Origin: Mortierella sp. BCC40632
Lineage: Eukaryota; Mortierellomycota; Mortierellomycetes; Mortierellales; Mortierellaceae
NCBI GenBank assembly: GCA_011634665.1
Contig: WAEK01000001.1
Location: 96,001-160,000, forward strand
Reading direction: 5' to 3'
Length of the DNA: 64,000 nucleotides
The position numbers and the translations under genes were made by a program. The notes below the pieces were generated by a model. That model had not been told where the DNA came from and ran no database searches. It saw only the letters and a list, made by a program, of their open reading frames with translations. This document shows positions 33,669 through 45,844 of this stretch, one piece after another; the stretch's first letter is position 1, and every line of letters begins with the position of its first letter.

Positions 33669-33705
<37 letters not shown>

Positions 33706-33951
33706 CCCGAAATCTCAAGAAACTGAATAGATTCGATGCGCTCTGTTTTCGTTTGGTTTTAGCACACAACAACACCCCCTTCCCCTTCCCCATTTTAACA
33801 AACGAGGCCAAACATGAAAAACTAAGTGATAAACGCAGATCTGTGGAAAAAAAAGAGAGCATGAAACAAATCCTTGTTCATCTCTTTCATTCTTTGTTTT
33901 ATCCTTTTCCTTTTCTTTTTTCTTTTTCATTGCAAACATTTCCACTTTCTA
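32469..33951. other. Convergent SET1-THOC3 3' intergenic region
   Basis: Contains poly-T runs at 32538-32560, 32678-32706 and 33671-33705 and a short CCCTA run (about four units near 32746-32768). No gene is recognised. T-runs just after the SET1 stop could be transcript-end signals. Confidence 0.6.
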
Positions 33952-35825
33952 TTATGGACTGAACCCAAACACTCGTAGGTTTCCTGCCATGACTAATCCA
34001 CCACCTGGTCGAGGTTCCTGTTCATCTCCAGCATAAGCGAGTAGATATTTGTTTGGGTGCCAGGAGACTGTGTTCATGGCTGCAAAACAATCAATCTTGT
34101 GAACTGATTCCCCTGTCTCAACCAGCGACTAGAGATAAGAAGGGGGAAGGAGGAAGAGGAAAAGAATATATTAGAGGATATATTTTTAGATTGTTACTCA
34201 CCAGAGAGGCTGTTGCGATGCATCTTCTAAGACACGAAACAGTGGAGCTATGTCTATAAAAAACAACAACAACTTACAATATCGATTGCCAAATCTTCCG
34301 ATGCCGACACCAGGAACTCTCCATCAAAACTGAAGCTGAGTGTTCGGATGGGCCAGCTGAAAAGAAAGAAAAAGAAAAAAAAAAAAGAATTAGATCCGAG
34401 TGTCTAAAAGATATTATTGACCATGGTGAAATGTTTGCTAGCAAAATCATCTTACTCGAGCTTTCCAAAGGTTCTTATACAGATGTAGTCATCGAGATCC
34501 CATAGATTGACAAGCGCATCGGCACTTCCTGTAGCAAGATATCTATTTCAGGCCATCCCCACCAGAACAAAATGTGAGAAAAAAAATAAAAATAAATATA
34601 AAAAAGAACAAGCAGGGATACATTGATCGATCCCCCAGCGCCCATGAAAGGGCGAAAGCAAGTGAGAAAAGGAATAGAACAAATATAGGGTTGACTCCCC
34701 TCGCCAATGCATCCCACTTTTTTTTTTACCTTCCACGCGGATCAAACTCGAGGCAGTAGCAATTGGCGGTGTGGCCATCCAAGGAATACAATTCCTTCAT
34801 CGAAGGATACTCTAGAATCTTGATGGATCCTTGTCCTGTTGTCAAGAAGAATAGGTTTCCAGTTGGGTTCCAACTAATTTCGTTGACTTCAACCTTGAAC
34901 TGGGCCGTCTTTTCGACCTTGAATGTCCTCGTGTCGATAATACTGATCATATCGTCCTGATTAAGAGGAGGAGAGGAAAATAGTAAAGAAAAAAGAAGAG
35001 GAGAGATGGGGCAGAAGGTGCGAATCAATACCTCATCTAACTTTCCTTTCATTTCTTTCTTTGCCCAGTAGACCCTAGTCTAAAGGGTCATCGTAGAAAA
35101 AAAAAAAAAAGCGATAGCTTCCGAACGCAGGACGGATGGATCATGCGAGAACAAAGTACCTTGTTGCCAACAGCAATGTTTTGTCCATCTGGACTCCAAC
35201 TGATATTGATGTTTTGACCACTTGTGTCGACCTTATGGATACTCTTTCCGGCTATTTTGATGGGCGGGGTGAATGTGTAATTGGGTTTCCATCGTAGACG
35301 ATTCTCAACCAAAAAAAGTGAGTGACAAAATAGATCCTGGTCGCAGTCGAGCAATCGAAGGGAGTACTGTCCTATGGAGTAAAGGTTGCTCACTTACAAC
35401 GTGCGTCCCAGATTCGGACTGTCTTGTCACAACTGGCGGTGGCGAGGTGATCGGGATGGGTCGGGTCCCACCGCAGCTGATCGACGCTGTCCGTGTGGCC
35501 ACGCAATTCTAGTGAGCTCCTGGGATCTGACTAAGCGATTGTTTTAAATGAAGGTATGGTCGTCCATGGGAAGGTATCGAGAAAGAGAGCGGAGGCTCCT
35601 GTTAGTCTTTTCTTTTTGCAAAAGCGTTCTCGCCTGTCGGTCCTGTTTGTATTCTTGAGAATGGTCCAGAGTGCTTACAGTCCTTTCTGTGGCCCACACT
35701 CGTGCAGTCTTGTCGACAGAGCCTGATGCTAGCCTTCTACCATCGCAGTTCCATCCGACTGTGTGAACATTGGATTTGTGGGCCTTGTATTCCCTGGTCT
35801 TTAGTGTGGGGAATGTGGCGATGGT
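33952..35825 (-). CDS. THOC3: THO complex subunit 3 (THOC3/TEX1), WD40 protein, 5' exon unresolved
   Basis: WD40 propeller subunit of THO/TREX, which couples transcription to mRNA export in the nucleus. Exons: 35825-35679, 35530-35398, 35251-35160, 34956-34730, 34542-34456, 34356-34278 and 34128-33952; 313 residues. Diagnostic blocks are VGWNCDGRRLASGSVDKTAR, LRGHTDSVDQLRWDPTHPD, GQNINISWSPDGQNIAVGNK, FKVEVNEISWNPTGN and ATGSADALVNLWDLDDY. These match animal THOC3 closely. The exon beginning 35825 has no ATG, so a first exon with the start codon lies upstream; an ATG at 35973 reading MQYQRTPRLEK keeps the phase but its donor is weak. The gene is head to head with RPT4. A 25-nt segment at 34202-34226 has exon-like borders but would break the frame. 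Confidence 0.93.
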
Positions 35826-36290
35826 CTGTATGGTGTTGAGAAAATCAGAGATGAGTAATGCTTGTTTGATCGGAGAGCATGATGAGGAGTGCCGAGGTTC
35901 AACGGCCTTGGTCGATCACATGAATACATTTTATGGCCACCTTTTCCAGCCGTGGCGTCCGTTGGTATTGCATCCTTGGTTCGTTTTTCCTGGTCCTGTC
36001 CAACGTGGTTTGTCTGTCGTTGCTCGTCCTCCCGCTTTTTTTTTTTTTCTGTTAAATGCAGCCAGGTCTACGTCACTCATACGAATACGATTTTGAGCAT
36101 TTGTGCCACTCCTTTTTGGCTTACGCACCTTTCTTCCACCCATCGAACCTCACCCCACGAACAAAGAGCACACACAACGGTCTCCCTTCTCGCGCGACAC
36201 TCGACCAAGGACAACACTACGATACTCCAAGAGGAAGAAATAAAAAAGGACGAAGAGCTAGAGCACATCCTTACCCACCTCATTTTCACA
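35826..36290. promoter_or_regulatory. Bidirectional promoter region between THOC3 and RPT4
   Basis: A stretch of 465 bp at most separates the two coding regions, and it must also hold the first THOC3 exon. It must therefore contain both start sites. No TATA box or known proteasome-associated element was clearly seen by eye. Confidence 0.55.
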
Positions 36291-36623
36291 ATGTCAGCAC
36301 CAACACAGGACTCCGACCCTCGGTCGGCTGCATTGGCCAACTATCGCAAGAAACTGTTGGAGCATCGCGAAATGGAAGCCAGAGTCAAAGAATGTACGTC
36401 CATCCCCTACTCTATCACGTCAACCTCGATAACCAATCTCACCCTTTGCCCCTCTGTGGACCTACCAGAGTGTTCAATGGAGCGCGTTCTTTTGTTGGCC
36501 TTGGTGCATTCTTGCATTCTTTTTTATCTCTGGCTCTTTTTTCTTTTTGCAAGACCCTAGTATCAAAGATACAAGAGGTACTCTACAGGTGTTGCCACTA
36601 ATATTTACCCCCCTACCTACTAT

Positions 36624-36655
<32 letters not shown>

Positions 36656-38352
36656 CTTTTTTCTTTCCTACTTTGTTTTCCCCTTCATCTAGTGCGCATG
36701 GGTCTTAGAGAATTGGACCGCGCCTACCAAAAGTCAGAGGACGATATCAAGGCATTGCAGAGTGTGGGACAGATCATCGGATCGGTTTTGAAACAATTGG
36801 ACGAGGATCGATGTAAGCCAAGAATCTCGCTCTTTCTTTCTTTCTTTCTACTGGGAACCTTGACAGGTCGAAGGACAACATTCAACAGAAGAAACTGCTT
36901 CGCCCGCTCCTCTAACTCTTGTTCCCCCACTTCTTTTCTGTATTGATCATGATCATCGTTCAACTCAACTCTACTCAAAAAGTCATTATCAAAGCTGCAA
37001 GTGGACCCCGTTATGTGGTCGGATGCCGCAACAAGTTGGACAAGTCAAAGCTAAAGCTAGGAACACGCGTTGCACTCGACATGACTACCTTTACGATCAT
37101 GCGTATGCTTCCACGTGAGGTCGACCCATTGGTCTATAACATGAGCATGGAGGATCCAGGAACAGTCTCATTCGCGGGTATTGGAGGACTTGGAGAGCAG
37201 ATCAGAGAGTTGCGTGAGGTAAATGCTCGGGAGAGAGAGAGAGAGAAAAAAAAGACGATGCATACACCTTTTCCCCCTTTTTTTTATTCATCCGTTTACT
37301 TACAATGAGGATGGTTTGAACGCGGATCAAATTCTTATTCTCATTCTCTTTTCATTTCATTTCTTTCTTTTAATAGGTAATCGAGTTGCCACTGATGAAT
37401 CCCGAGTTGTTTGTGCGTGTTGGAATCAAACCCCCCAAGGGTGTGTTGCTCTATGGACCTCCCGGCACAGGAAAGACGCTATTGGCGCGAGCAGTGGCCA
37501 GCAGTTTGGAGACCAACTTTTTGAAAGTAGTATCGAGTGCTATTGTGGACAAGTATATCGGAGAGTCGGCTCGTGTCGTAAGAGAAATGTTTGGTATGTG
37601 GACACGACCTTTTTTTTTTTTTTTTTTTTCCTGAAAAAAAAAAAAAAAAGTAATACCATGTCTCTGTATCAAATTGATTCTGACTTTTCATTCTTTTTTT
37701 ATCTTTTATTACCCCATCAGCATATGCAAAGGAACACGAACCATGCATCATCTTTATGGACGAAATTGACGCTATTGGAGGAAGGCGTTTCTCAGAGGGC
37801 AGTTCTGCAGATCGAGAGATTCAGCGTACATTGATGGAGTTGTTGAACCAAATGGATGGATTTGATCATTTGGGCCAGACAAAGCTTATTATGGCAACGA
37901 ACCGACCAGATACGTTGGATCCAGCATTGATGCGACCTGGACGATTGGATCGTAAAATTGAGATTCCTCTGCCTAATGAGCAAGGAAGGATGGAGATTCT
38001 TAAGATCCATGCCATGGGTATCACAAAGCAAGGCGAGATTGGTAAGTAGGGAGTGGGATGGTATTCACTTTTTCTTCTTCTTCTTCACAGAGAGTGAAAG
38101 AAGGAGGTGCGATTTACAGACATGATGAGGCTAACTGATTAATGCTGTGTTTATGAAATAGATTATGAGGCAGTGGTCAAGCTTTCAGATGGATTCAATG
38201 GAGCAGATATCCGTAATGTGTGTACAGAGGCGGGTATGTTTGCTATCCGAGAAGAGCGCGACTATGTTGTTCAGGAGGACTTTATGAAGGCCGTACGAAA
38301 GGTTGCTGAAGCCAAGAAGCTTGAGGGTAAGCTTGAGTATGAGAAGCTTTAG
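36291..38352 (+). CDS. RPT4: 26S proteasome regulatory ATPase Rpt4 (PSMC6)
   Basis: AAA+ ATPase of the 19S base ring that unfolds substrates and threads them into the proteasome. Exons: 36291-36393, 36693-36812, 36983-37218, 37377-37593, 37721-38041 and 38162-38352, giving 395 aa. The N-terminal coiled coil is followed by an OB domain ([20 protein letters not shown], which marks Rpt4 among the six ATPases). Walker A is GPPGTGKT at residues 180-187. Walker B is [10 protein letters not shown], with the DE pair at 239-240. The pore region has KYIGESAR, the Arg finger region reads [20 protein letters not shown], and a C-terminal helical domain ends EGKLEYEKL. No HbYX tail is present, as expected for Rpt4. 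The start ATG is the first in a pyrimidine-poor leader and matches the family start. Confidence 0.97.
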
Positions 38353-38754
38353 ATTTCTCGATCGTCATAGAGAGCCAAAGAGAGGGAGAGAGAGAGAGAG
38401 AATGAGATCAGATCCACTAGAAATTGGTCTCGAGTCCAGTAATGCTAGCCAATGAAATAAAAAAAAAAAAAAAAAAAAAAGCGGCCCTGCTGCTCTCGTC
38501 CCTACAATTCGTGCGCCAACATGTGTCGGGTTCAAGGTTTAACTTTCCAGATATGACTCCATTTCTTTTTTAACAAGACAGGGCAGCAATGGGCGCATGG
38601 CTTCATATGCGTAGTATGTTTTGAATAGCGAAAGATGTAAATGTTATAAGCTTCGAGTGAACCCCCTACATACAGTTCATTATTAGTTTACTGGAGTGAG
38701 GAGGGATGAAAGGCTGGTGCAATTATGAGGAAGACAGGGGGTATTGTGCGTGCG

Positions 38755-38757
<3 letters not shown>

Positions 38758-38804
<47 letters not shown>
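38758..38804 (+). repeat. (GT)n dinucleotide microsatellite
   Basis: About 23 GT units downstream of RPT4. Confidence 0.95.
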
Positions 38805-38805
<1 letters not shown>

Positions 38806-39675
38806 AAAAACGTTTCTAGACAAACATTCTAGACTTGCCTTCCAACCTCAAGTGCACGCCCACATTGCAAAGAACAAAGGACAAGAGCACAGGGTCACAC
38901 AAGGGCACTCCACTACGAGTCTTTCGGTACTGACATCTAGACTTAATCCTGTCGGGTGTTTATCGGAGCTGTCAAGAGTGGAAGGCCGCTCTGAAAGAGA
39001 AGGAGAGAAAGAAAGGGAGAAAGACAGAAAGAGAAAGCGAAGAGGAATGAAAACCGCAGAGTGCATTCAGGTACAAACAAAGTGGATGGAGACGGTAATG
39101 ATTTGGTCTTCTTGAGCACGGGCGCAGTGCATGAGATTGGGTTTGGGGGGGGGGGGATTAAGGAAGAGGATAGAGGGATGGGCGTAAACCCATCGAGGGT
39201 TTGGAATGGCATTTAGGCTGTCCCAGGGGTCGTGGTTTAGATGCGATGGAGAGAGAGAAAGAGAGAGGTGTGGTGGTGGTGGTGGTGGTCCTGATCGAGG
39301 AACCTTGCGCCTCGGCCTCGTATAAAAATAGGTAAAAGGGCCGAGGAAAGAAAGATTTACCACCTCCTCCTGCACCTTCCCCGATCTCAATTGTAATAGC
39401 AATAATAGCAAGAGTCTTGTCGAGCCTTTCTCTCACTCGCTCGCTCTCTTTCTTCTTTCTTTCTCGCTCTTTCTCTTTCTCTCTTTCTTTCAACTCTCCT
39501 TGGGGCATTTTTATAAATCTCCCCTTCGGGGCACGGGACACGGGGGCGCAGGATGAGTGAGAGAAAGTGTGTTATTGCGAGAAGATGAGCTGAAGGATGC
39601 ACGGTGGGACTCTGTGTGTCTCTGTTGTTGCACCCTCCCCACCGGCTCTTTATTTTCAGGACACTCTTTCTCTCA

Positions 39676-39715
<40 letters not shown>

Positions 39716-39802
39716 TTGGACAACGAGCAGCAATGTGCTCAGAGAAGCAGTGCGATTTATTCATTGATTCATTCATTCACTCATGGTTGATCCCTACCCA
39801 GG

Positions 39803-39836
<34 letters not shown>

Positions 39837-40858
39837 ACGAGAAAGAGAAAGACAGAAGGAGAGACACGAGACTCTAGGCGAGCTCCGACCCGCACTCCGA
39901 GACCAACTTTTTTGTGATCGCGATCGCGCTAGGCTAGGCGAAATCCCACGAGTCCATTGTGCCTCATGCACACCCAACAGCAACAGCAATGGAGACCTCG
40001 CGTGACCTCTTTCAACTCCCTACTTCCTCATTGCTTGCTGCATGTCTGGATGAGAGCATGCTCCTGTTCCCCCCCTCCTCCCTCTTCCTCCCCCGTCATT
40101 CGATATTGCACCACCACTTGTCTTCATGTCCTCATGGGTACTGCAATGCAAATTCGTTTCTAGAGTAGTTCCTCACTCACACACACCCGCAGGCACTCTC
40201 TCACTCTTTCCGTTTCTATCTCTGTCTCTTCAGTCATACTCTCTCTTGGTAACTGGCGCAATTCGAAAAAAAAAAAAAAAAAAAAAAAAGCGACTAATAA
40301 TAAAACGATACATCTCTAGCCTCTGCGCAGGGTCCCATTGGGTAGCATACGGCTGTTGCAAGGGATCAAGGGAGAGAACGCGAGCGAGAGAAACATGGCA
40401 GTGAGAGAATGACTGGGCAGAGGAGAATGCTGCCAACAAGATGGACAGTGGATGATGGGGCAGGTGGCAAGCGGTTCTCTTCTTCTCCAAGGGCGATGTA
40501 GGTCCATTGGAAAACAGAGAAATAGAGAGAGACTGAGCTGAGTGAAGGGGACCGCAGCGGCGGGTTCAGACAAAGACCGTGGTCGTCATAATCGAATGTG
40601 CACCGTTTTCGTTCCTTTTTTAAAAAAAAAACCTTTTGGCAGTGTTGTTTCCCTTTTTTTTTTTTTTTCTCTCTCTCACTTCTTCTGACCAACTTCATCA
40701 TATCTCTTTCTTTCTCTTTCTCTTTCTCTTTCTCTCTCTCTTTTTTTTCTTTTGGCCTCTTTGAGCACATATCCCCCGCTCCCTCTTTTTCTCATTTTTT
40801 TCTTTCTTTTCTCTCTCTCTCTGCCGCGTTCATTAATAAATCATCGCGCACACACACG

Positions 40859-40974
<116 letters not shown>

Positions 40975-41886
40975 CTCTCTCTATCTCTCTCTCTCTCCTC
41001 ACGCCTCATTCACCCGACTCGATCATTCTCTCGCGTCATCCTCTCCACCCCGCGACTGGCCCTCCGATTGGTCCGGTCTCGACTTTGTCCCATTCTTCAG
41101 TCCCCTGTTCCTGACCCTGACCCCTGGCGACTCTCTCTCTTATCTCTCTCTCACTCTCTCTCACTCTCCCTCACCCATCCTCCCGTGGTCTCACGATCCC
41201 AAGCCCTGATCTGTTTCCTAGAAAGGTGGAAAAAAAGAAAAGAAAAAAAAAACAATCACCCGATCCTATCCTACCTCACACAACTCGTTCATTGGCTCCA
41301 AGTCATGGCAGACAGCGCCTACTGGGATGACTCTCCTCCCCATGCAGTAGACATTGTCGACTTGTGCTGCATAGTCTTGATCTTCTGCAGTCTGCACGCA
41401 CCATAGACTGTTTTCTCTCTTCTCTCTTCTCTCCTTCATACACACTCTCTATCTCTCACCTCTTACACTTTCACACACACACACACACTTTCTCTCTGTC
41501 TCTCTCTCTCTCTTCTCTCTCCTTTGCTTCCCGTTCTCCGCCACCTCCTCTCCTCTCTTCTCCTCTCCACTCTACTCTCCCCTTCTTTCCCCGTCTCCTC
41601 TCCCAGCGGTCTCCTCCCATCCAACACTGTAAAGGGCATCTCTACCTCCTCCCTTTCTACTCATTGCACACCCTGCACGTACCCTGCACGTCGTCTGCAC
41701 CCTTCACGCCCCAGCCTGCAGCTGGGGGCTGAAGGGTGCTTAGGCAAGTCCTCTCTTCATCCACATCATCCCCCCCAACTCTCTTCCCCTTGGCGGCATT
41801 TGCTCTCGGGTATCGTCGCCTCTTCTTTTTTCTCTCTCTCTCTGCCCCCCATTGTTATTGCTCCCCAGACAACCTAGAATGGACCG

Positions 41887-41958
41887 ATGCGGGAGGAAAA
41901 ACTAAGCAGAACAGAGTTATGGGAGATCTGCGAAGAGCTTGAGCGCCAGGCCCGTGAG
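41887..41958 (+). other. Possible 5' exon / upstream ORF of the 42798 gene
   Basis: An ATG at 41887 opens a frame with natural-looking coding composition (LSRTELWEICEELERQA) and runs into a strong GTGAGT donor at 41959. If joined to the acceptor at 42750 the frame continues to a TAA that lies immediately before the ATG at 42798. This may be a translated uORF in the leader or a small gene. Nothing in it matches a family I know. Confidence 0.25.
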
Positions 41959-42797
41959 TTGGAAGCAGACTGGCCAACAGGCATTGCGCTCTCTCTCTTT
42001 TCTCTCGTTTTTTCTGGTCTTCACTCTCCCGCTCACTCTCTTACCGATCTTTGGCCACAGGCTCTCATATTGCGGATTGAGCGTTTTGTTCGCCCGTCCT
42101 GTGTGCCAAGGAGAGATTGTTGCATGAGTGGTAGGGGTGAGATTGCAGAGTGCGAATAAGAGTGAGAGTGAGGCAATCCATGACATTTGGTCGTTCAGGA
42201 CAAGCGCTAGCAAAATAGCCCGCGTTGTTTCGTGTTTCATGGCTGTGTGTTCCACCGTCTTTGTCCCTACCGAGGCACTGTTGATGCTAATGAGGTGTGG
42301 AGGATCCTTTGGAGTCTGCTCGAGCTCCAAGACAGAACGTTGGATCCTTTTCCTCTCTCTCATCTTCTTCCTTCTCCCTCCCCCTCCCCCCTTTGCCCTA
42401 AAAAAAGACCTCTCTCACTTTCTCTCTCTTAATCACTCTCACTCTTCACGTCCTTCTTCATTCCTTCTGTGCACAAAAAATGGGCGTGAACCCTCGGCTT
42501 TGTCAGCTGTTGTGTCCCTTGATTCCTTCCTCGTTTTCCTGGCTGCTCTTTCCACGGACATCGGAATGGATCATCCATGTTCCTGACGTCTAATGTTTCC
42601 AACCTTCTCTTGTTTGTTTCTGTGCAATCGATAAAAAAAAAAAAAAAAAAAAAAAAACTGCTCCCCTTTCTTTCCACCCAAATCATCCCGTCATGACATG
42701 CAGAGGACCCTGTCGTCGTTGTTGTTGTTGCCGCCCATTGCGCCTTGCAGGAACGAACGCACCTTCTTTTCTTGCAAGCATAATTACACACATATAA

Positions 42798-44436
42798 ATG
42801 ACCATTCCTGGTATCGAGGCTGCTACCACCAACGGGAAGAAAATGACCTCCTCTACAGCCATGTCCCTTTCCCGGAGGTTCTCATCTAAGCGTAGCCCAT
42901 GGTCGTCGCTCTTTCAGTCCACCACATCCGCAGCAACAGCGACATTATTGCTAGCGTTGCTGGTCTTGCCAAGACAAGGTTCTGCAGAATGTCCCAACTG
43001 CGCTTATGTGGACTCGCTCCTCAAGCCCTGCAACAGTTCATTGCAGATGAATACCTGGCCCGGAAAACTTGTCTATCAGTAAGTCGCGTCGTTCCCCTTC
43101 TTCTCGTCGTATAGTATGCGCCGTGTCTCATCATTTGCCTTGTGTGAGAAAGAGATGAGTGAGCCGGCCGGATTGGTTGGGAATCACCAGGGACGCCTCC
43201 ACACGCTTCCCCATTCCCTCTCTCTCTCTCTCTCTCTCTCTTTTGCTTTCCTGCCTGGGTCATATTATCTATCCTGCTAGACCCGCCGCCCCAGTTCTGC
43301 CCCAAGAAAGAAGAATGCTTTCTAATCTAAACGGTCCCTTGCTTTTTTTTTTTTTTTTTTTTCCGCACAGGCCAACTGATATTCAGGCACCATGTGCTTG
43401 CAACCAAAACTATTACGATCAGGTAAAAAATAATATACCCCTCCTTCCCCCCCTTTTTTTTTCTCACCAACAATACTTTTTCAGTGTTCCGGTTCCATTA
43501 ACGCTTTGGTTCTCATACAAAAAAAAAAAAAAAAAATACTGAATGTCGAAATAGATTACCATGTGTTTGTCCTGTCAGTCCTCTACGACGGCCACTTATA
43601 GTGCAAAGGACTTGACCAGCTACCAATTGGTCTGTACTTCCTATCATCAGGAATGGACCCAGATTGTCATTCCTTCTAAGCCTTCGACCACGACCACGAC
43701 AACTACAGACCTACCCACGTCGACAGAGCCCTCCCTTCCATCGGATGGAGTTACAGTTCCTGATACGAAAACAACCCATAATGGTCTTTCCTCAGGTGCT
43801 GTTGCTGGAATGTAAGATGCATTTATTTCTTCCTCCTTTTCTTTTTAGTGTGGCCAAAGAGTTCGAGTCTGGTTCTATGTATTCACCAGAGATGTGTCAA
43901 TACAAGTAAACGTCTAACATCGCTCTCTCTTTCTCTCTCTCTCCTTCTTCTCTAGTATCGTCTCGGCAATAGCATTGGTAGTGGCCTTGTCAGTTGCAGG
44001 ATACGTGTACACGAGGCGGAAGCGGGACCGAGTCAAGGACATGGAGAATGAGCAGTACAAGTATGCGGGTCAACATCATGACAGTTATATGGAGGCTGCT
44101 CTTCCGCAGTACACGGGCATGATCCAACCTACTCTTCCTCCCATTTCCAAAGTCTCGTAAGTATTCCCTCCTTCCAAGACTATGCTTTATGTTTCTATAA
44201 TGAATGTTGCAGAAATCATCTATTATATATTATATACTGGCAAGTCTGACTAACGAGTTGCTCTTTTTTTTGTTTGATTCTGATGTGGATATAGGAACCT
44301 GCGTGTGATGAACCCTGACAGTGAGGATGATGAGCGTGATGTAAGCAGGAATCCACAGCATGGTCAACCATCTAGCTTTGAAGTCCACCGAAACTCTTCA
44401 CCAGGCTGGCGCCGAGGCAGTTTTGATGACGATTAG
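42798..44436 (+). CDS. Cysteine-rich, Ser/Thr-rich single-pass membrane protein
   Basis: Not recognised as a named family. Exons 42798-43078, 43371-43422, 43555-43811, 43956-44156 and 44295-44436 give 310 aa. A long N-terminal region leads into a hydrophobic stretch (LLLALLVLPRQGSA, residues ~50-63) that looks like a signal peptide cleaved before ECPNC. The luminal part has eight cysteines, including CPNC, CAC and CLSC pairs. A Thr/Ser/Pro linker likely to be O-glycosylated (~residues 150-185) and one membrane helix (~197-216, VSAIALVVALSVAGYVY) follow. The basic stop-transfer TRRKRDR precedes an acidic, Tyr/Pro-containing cytoplasmic tail. This suggests a cell-surface or wall sensor-like protein, which is inference from topology only. 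Met16 or Met22 are alternative starts that would give a more usual signal peptide. Confidence 0.8.
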
Positions 44437-45155
44437 TTGATATATATATAAAAAAACGCTCGCTCTACCCAATGCGATGGAGACAACCCCAGTTGGTTGG
44501 TCAGTCGTGCGGTCAAGCGGTCGTGTGGAGGAAAGAGGAGAAAAAAAGAAAAAGAAAAAGAAAAAAAAAGTGATCGGCAAAGATGAATGAAAAGGAAGGA
44601 GGAGAGGGGGGAGGGAGCGATTTTATACCAAGAACGCGTACAAAGTCTTCCTTTTCTTTCAAAATGAGAATGAGGAAGAAGATGAAAAGAAGAAGAAGAA
44701 GAAAAAAAAAAATAGGGAAAAGTAATTTCCTCTCACCATTGCTGATTCCTGTAGCATTCTTCTAGAACAGTAGCCGAAAAAAAAAAAAATAATATAATAA
44801 TAAAAAAAAAAAAAAAAACAACCTCCAAAATCATGTGTGCATCCTTCAGTAAAGTTGAACGAGTTGGGAGTGAGTTAAAGAGATCATATTGTTACGTTTG
44901 CCGTGCTGCGTTTTTGGGCGTATGTCTATTAGGGCGAGATTTTTGAGTGGCATAAAAAGACCAACCTCTCTCACTCGCTCGCTCACCTCTCAAATACACA
45001 ACTTTTATTATTCGAGCCGATGACAGTTCTATGGACAATAGTCTTTGCTTTCAAGGATACGAGATTCCAACCTCCGAGCTCTTACACTCAGAGCATCTCC
45101 AAGAACAATTGGCCCAAACTATCCATTTTGACGACAACTACGACCTCCAGAATGA
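44437..45155. other. Intergenic region with possible 5' exon of the SCP2 gene
   Basis: 44437-44980 is plain flank with A-rich runs (44776-44818). From 44981 the sequence looks like a leader (CT-rich, then a first ATG at 45020). An open frame from 45031 (MDNSLCFQGYEIPTSELL...) looks coding but lies in a different frame from the SCP2 exon that follows, so the 5' end of that gene is not settled. Confidence 0.5.
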
Positions 45156-45844
45156 AGTCTCAAAGAAGAGAAGAGCTGGGTTAAGAGTGTCGTTTACCAG
45201 TATTTCCGAGAGTACAAGTCCGAGGCGATTTTTGAACAGATCCTATCCAACCTCGGAGCCATGTCTCAAGAGACTGGACAGAAGCAAGCATACAAGATCC
45301 ATGGCATCATTCAATTTGACCTGACCAACAAAGATGGCAAAGCAATGAGTTACAGTATGAATCTTAAACAAGATCCTAGAAGCTTTGGCAGAGGATCGAT
45401 CCTTGGAGTCCAACTGAACGTAGTGAGCATGATCCATGATGATGACTTTGTGGACATGGTCAAGGGTAAATCCAATGCTCAAGCGTTGCTCATGCTAGGG
45501 AAGCTTAAGGTCAAGGGTCAAGTTGTGCTGGCGAATCGACTGACAGAGTTTTTGAACAGCATCCGAAATAACAGATCCAGTTTGAATGCATTCTTGGACA
45601 TTCTCCAGTCCAACAGGGCTATGCTGAAAAGACTCTTCAAGTAATTTATAAATATATATTAATATGCTGTTGTTGTTTTTTTCTCCGCAGAGTTCAGAGC
45701 AGTACCCCAGATATGGCGGAGTGGACCAAGAGGAAAGCAATAGAGCATAAGGATCCCGGTTCGGAAAAATTGAGCTGGGGTCATCATCTCCGCGCGGTGC
45801 TCATACATCATCCATCTGAATCCTCCCAAAGCCTCGACAAGTGA
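45156..45844 (+). CDS. SCP2 sterol/lipid-carrier domain protein, 5' end unresolved
   Basis: Exons 45156-45640 and 45691-45844 join in phase. The SCP2 fold reads FEQILSNLGAMSQETGQ, FDLTNKDGKAMSYSMNL, IHDDDFVDMVKGKSNAQALL and LGKLKVKGQVVLANRLTEF. It is plainly related to the C-terminal domain of MFE-2 encoded 3 kb downstream ([29 protein letters not shown]). SCP2 domains bind fatty acyl-CoA, sterols or phospholipid. A second exon adds ~50 residues after the domain (MAEWTKRKAIEHKDPGSEK). It has no PTS1-like C-terminus, so peroxisomal location is not supported. Similarity to MFE-2 extends upstream of the internal Met at 45261, so translation must start earlier. A TGA at 45153 and a frame change there leave the start open: an unplaced intron, or a frameshift. 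Confidence 0.75.
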
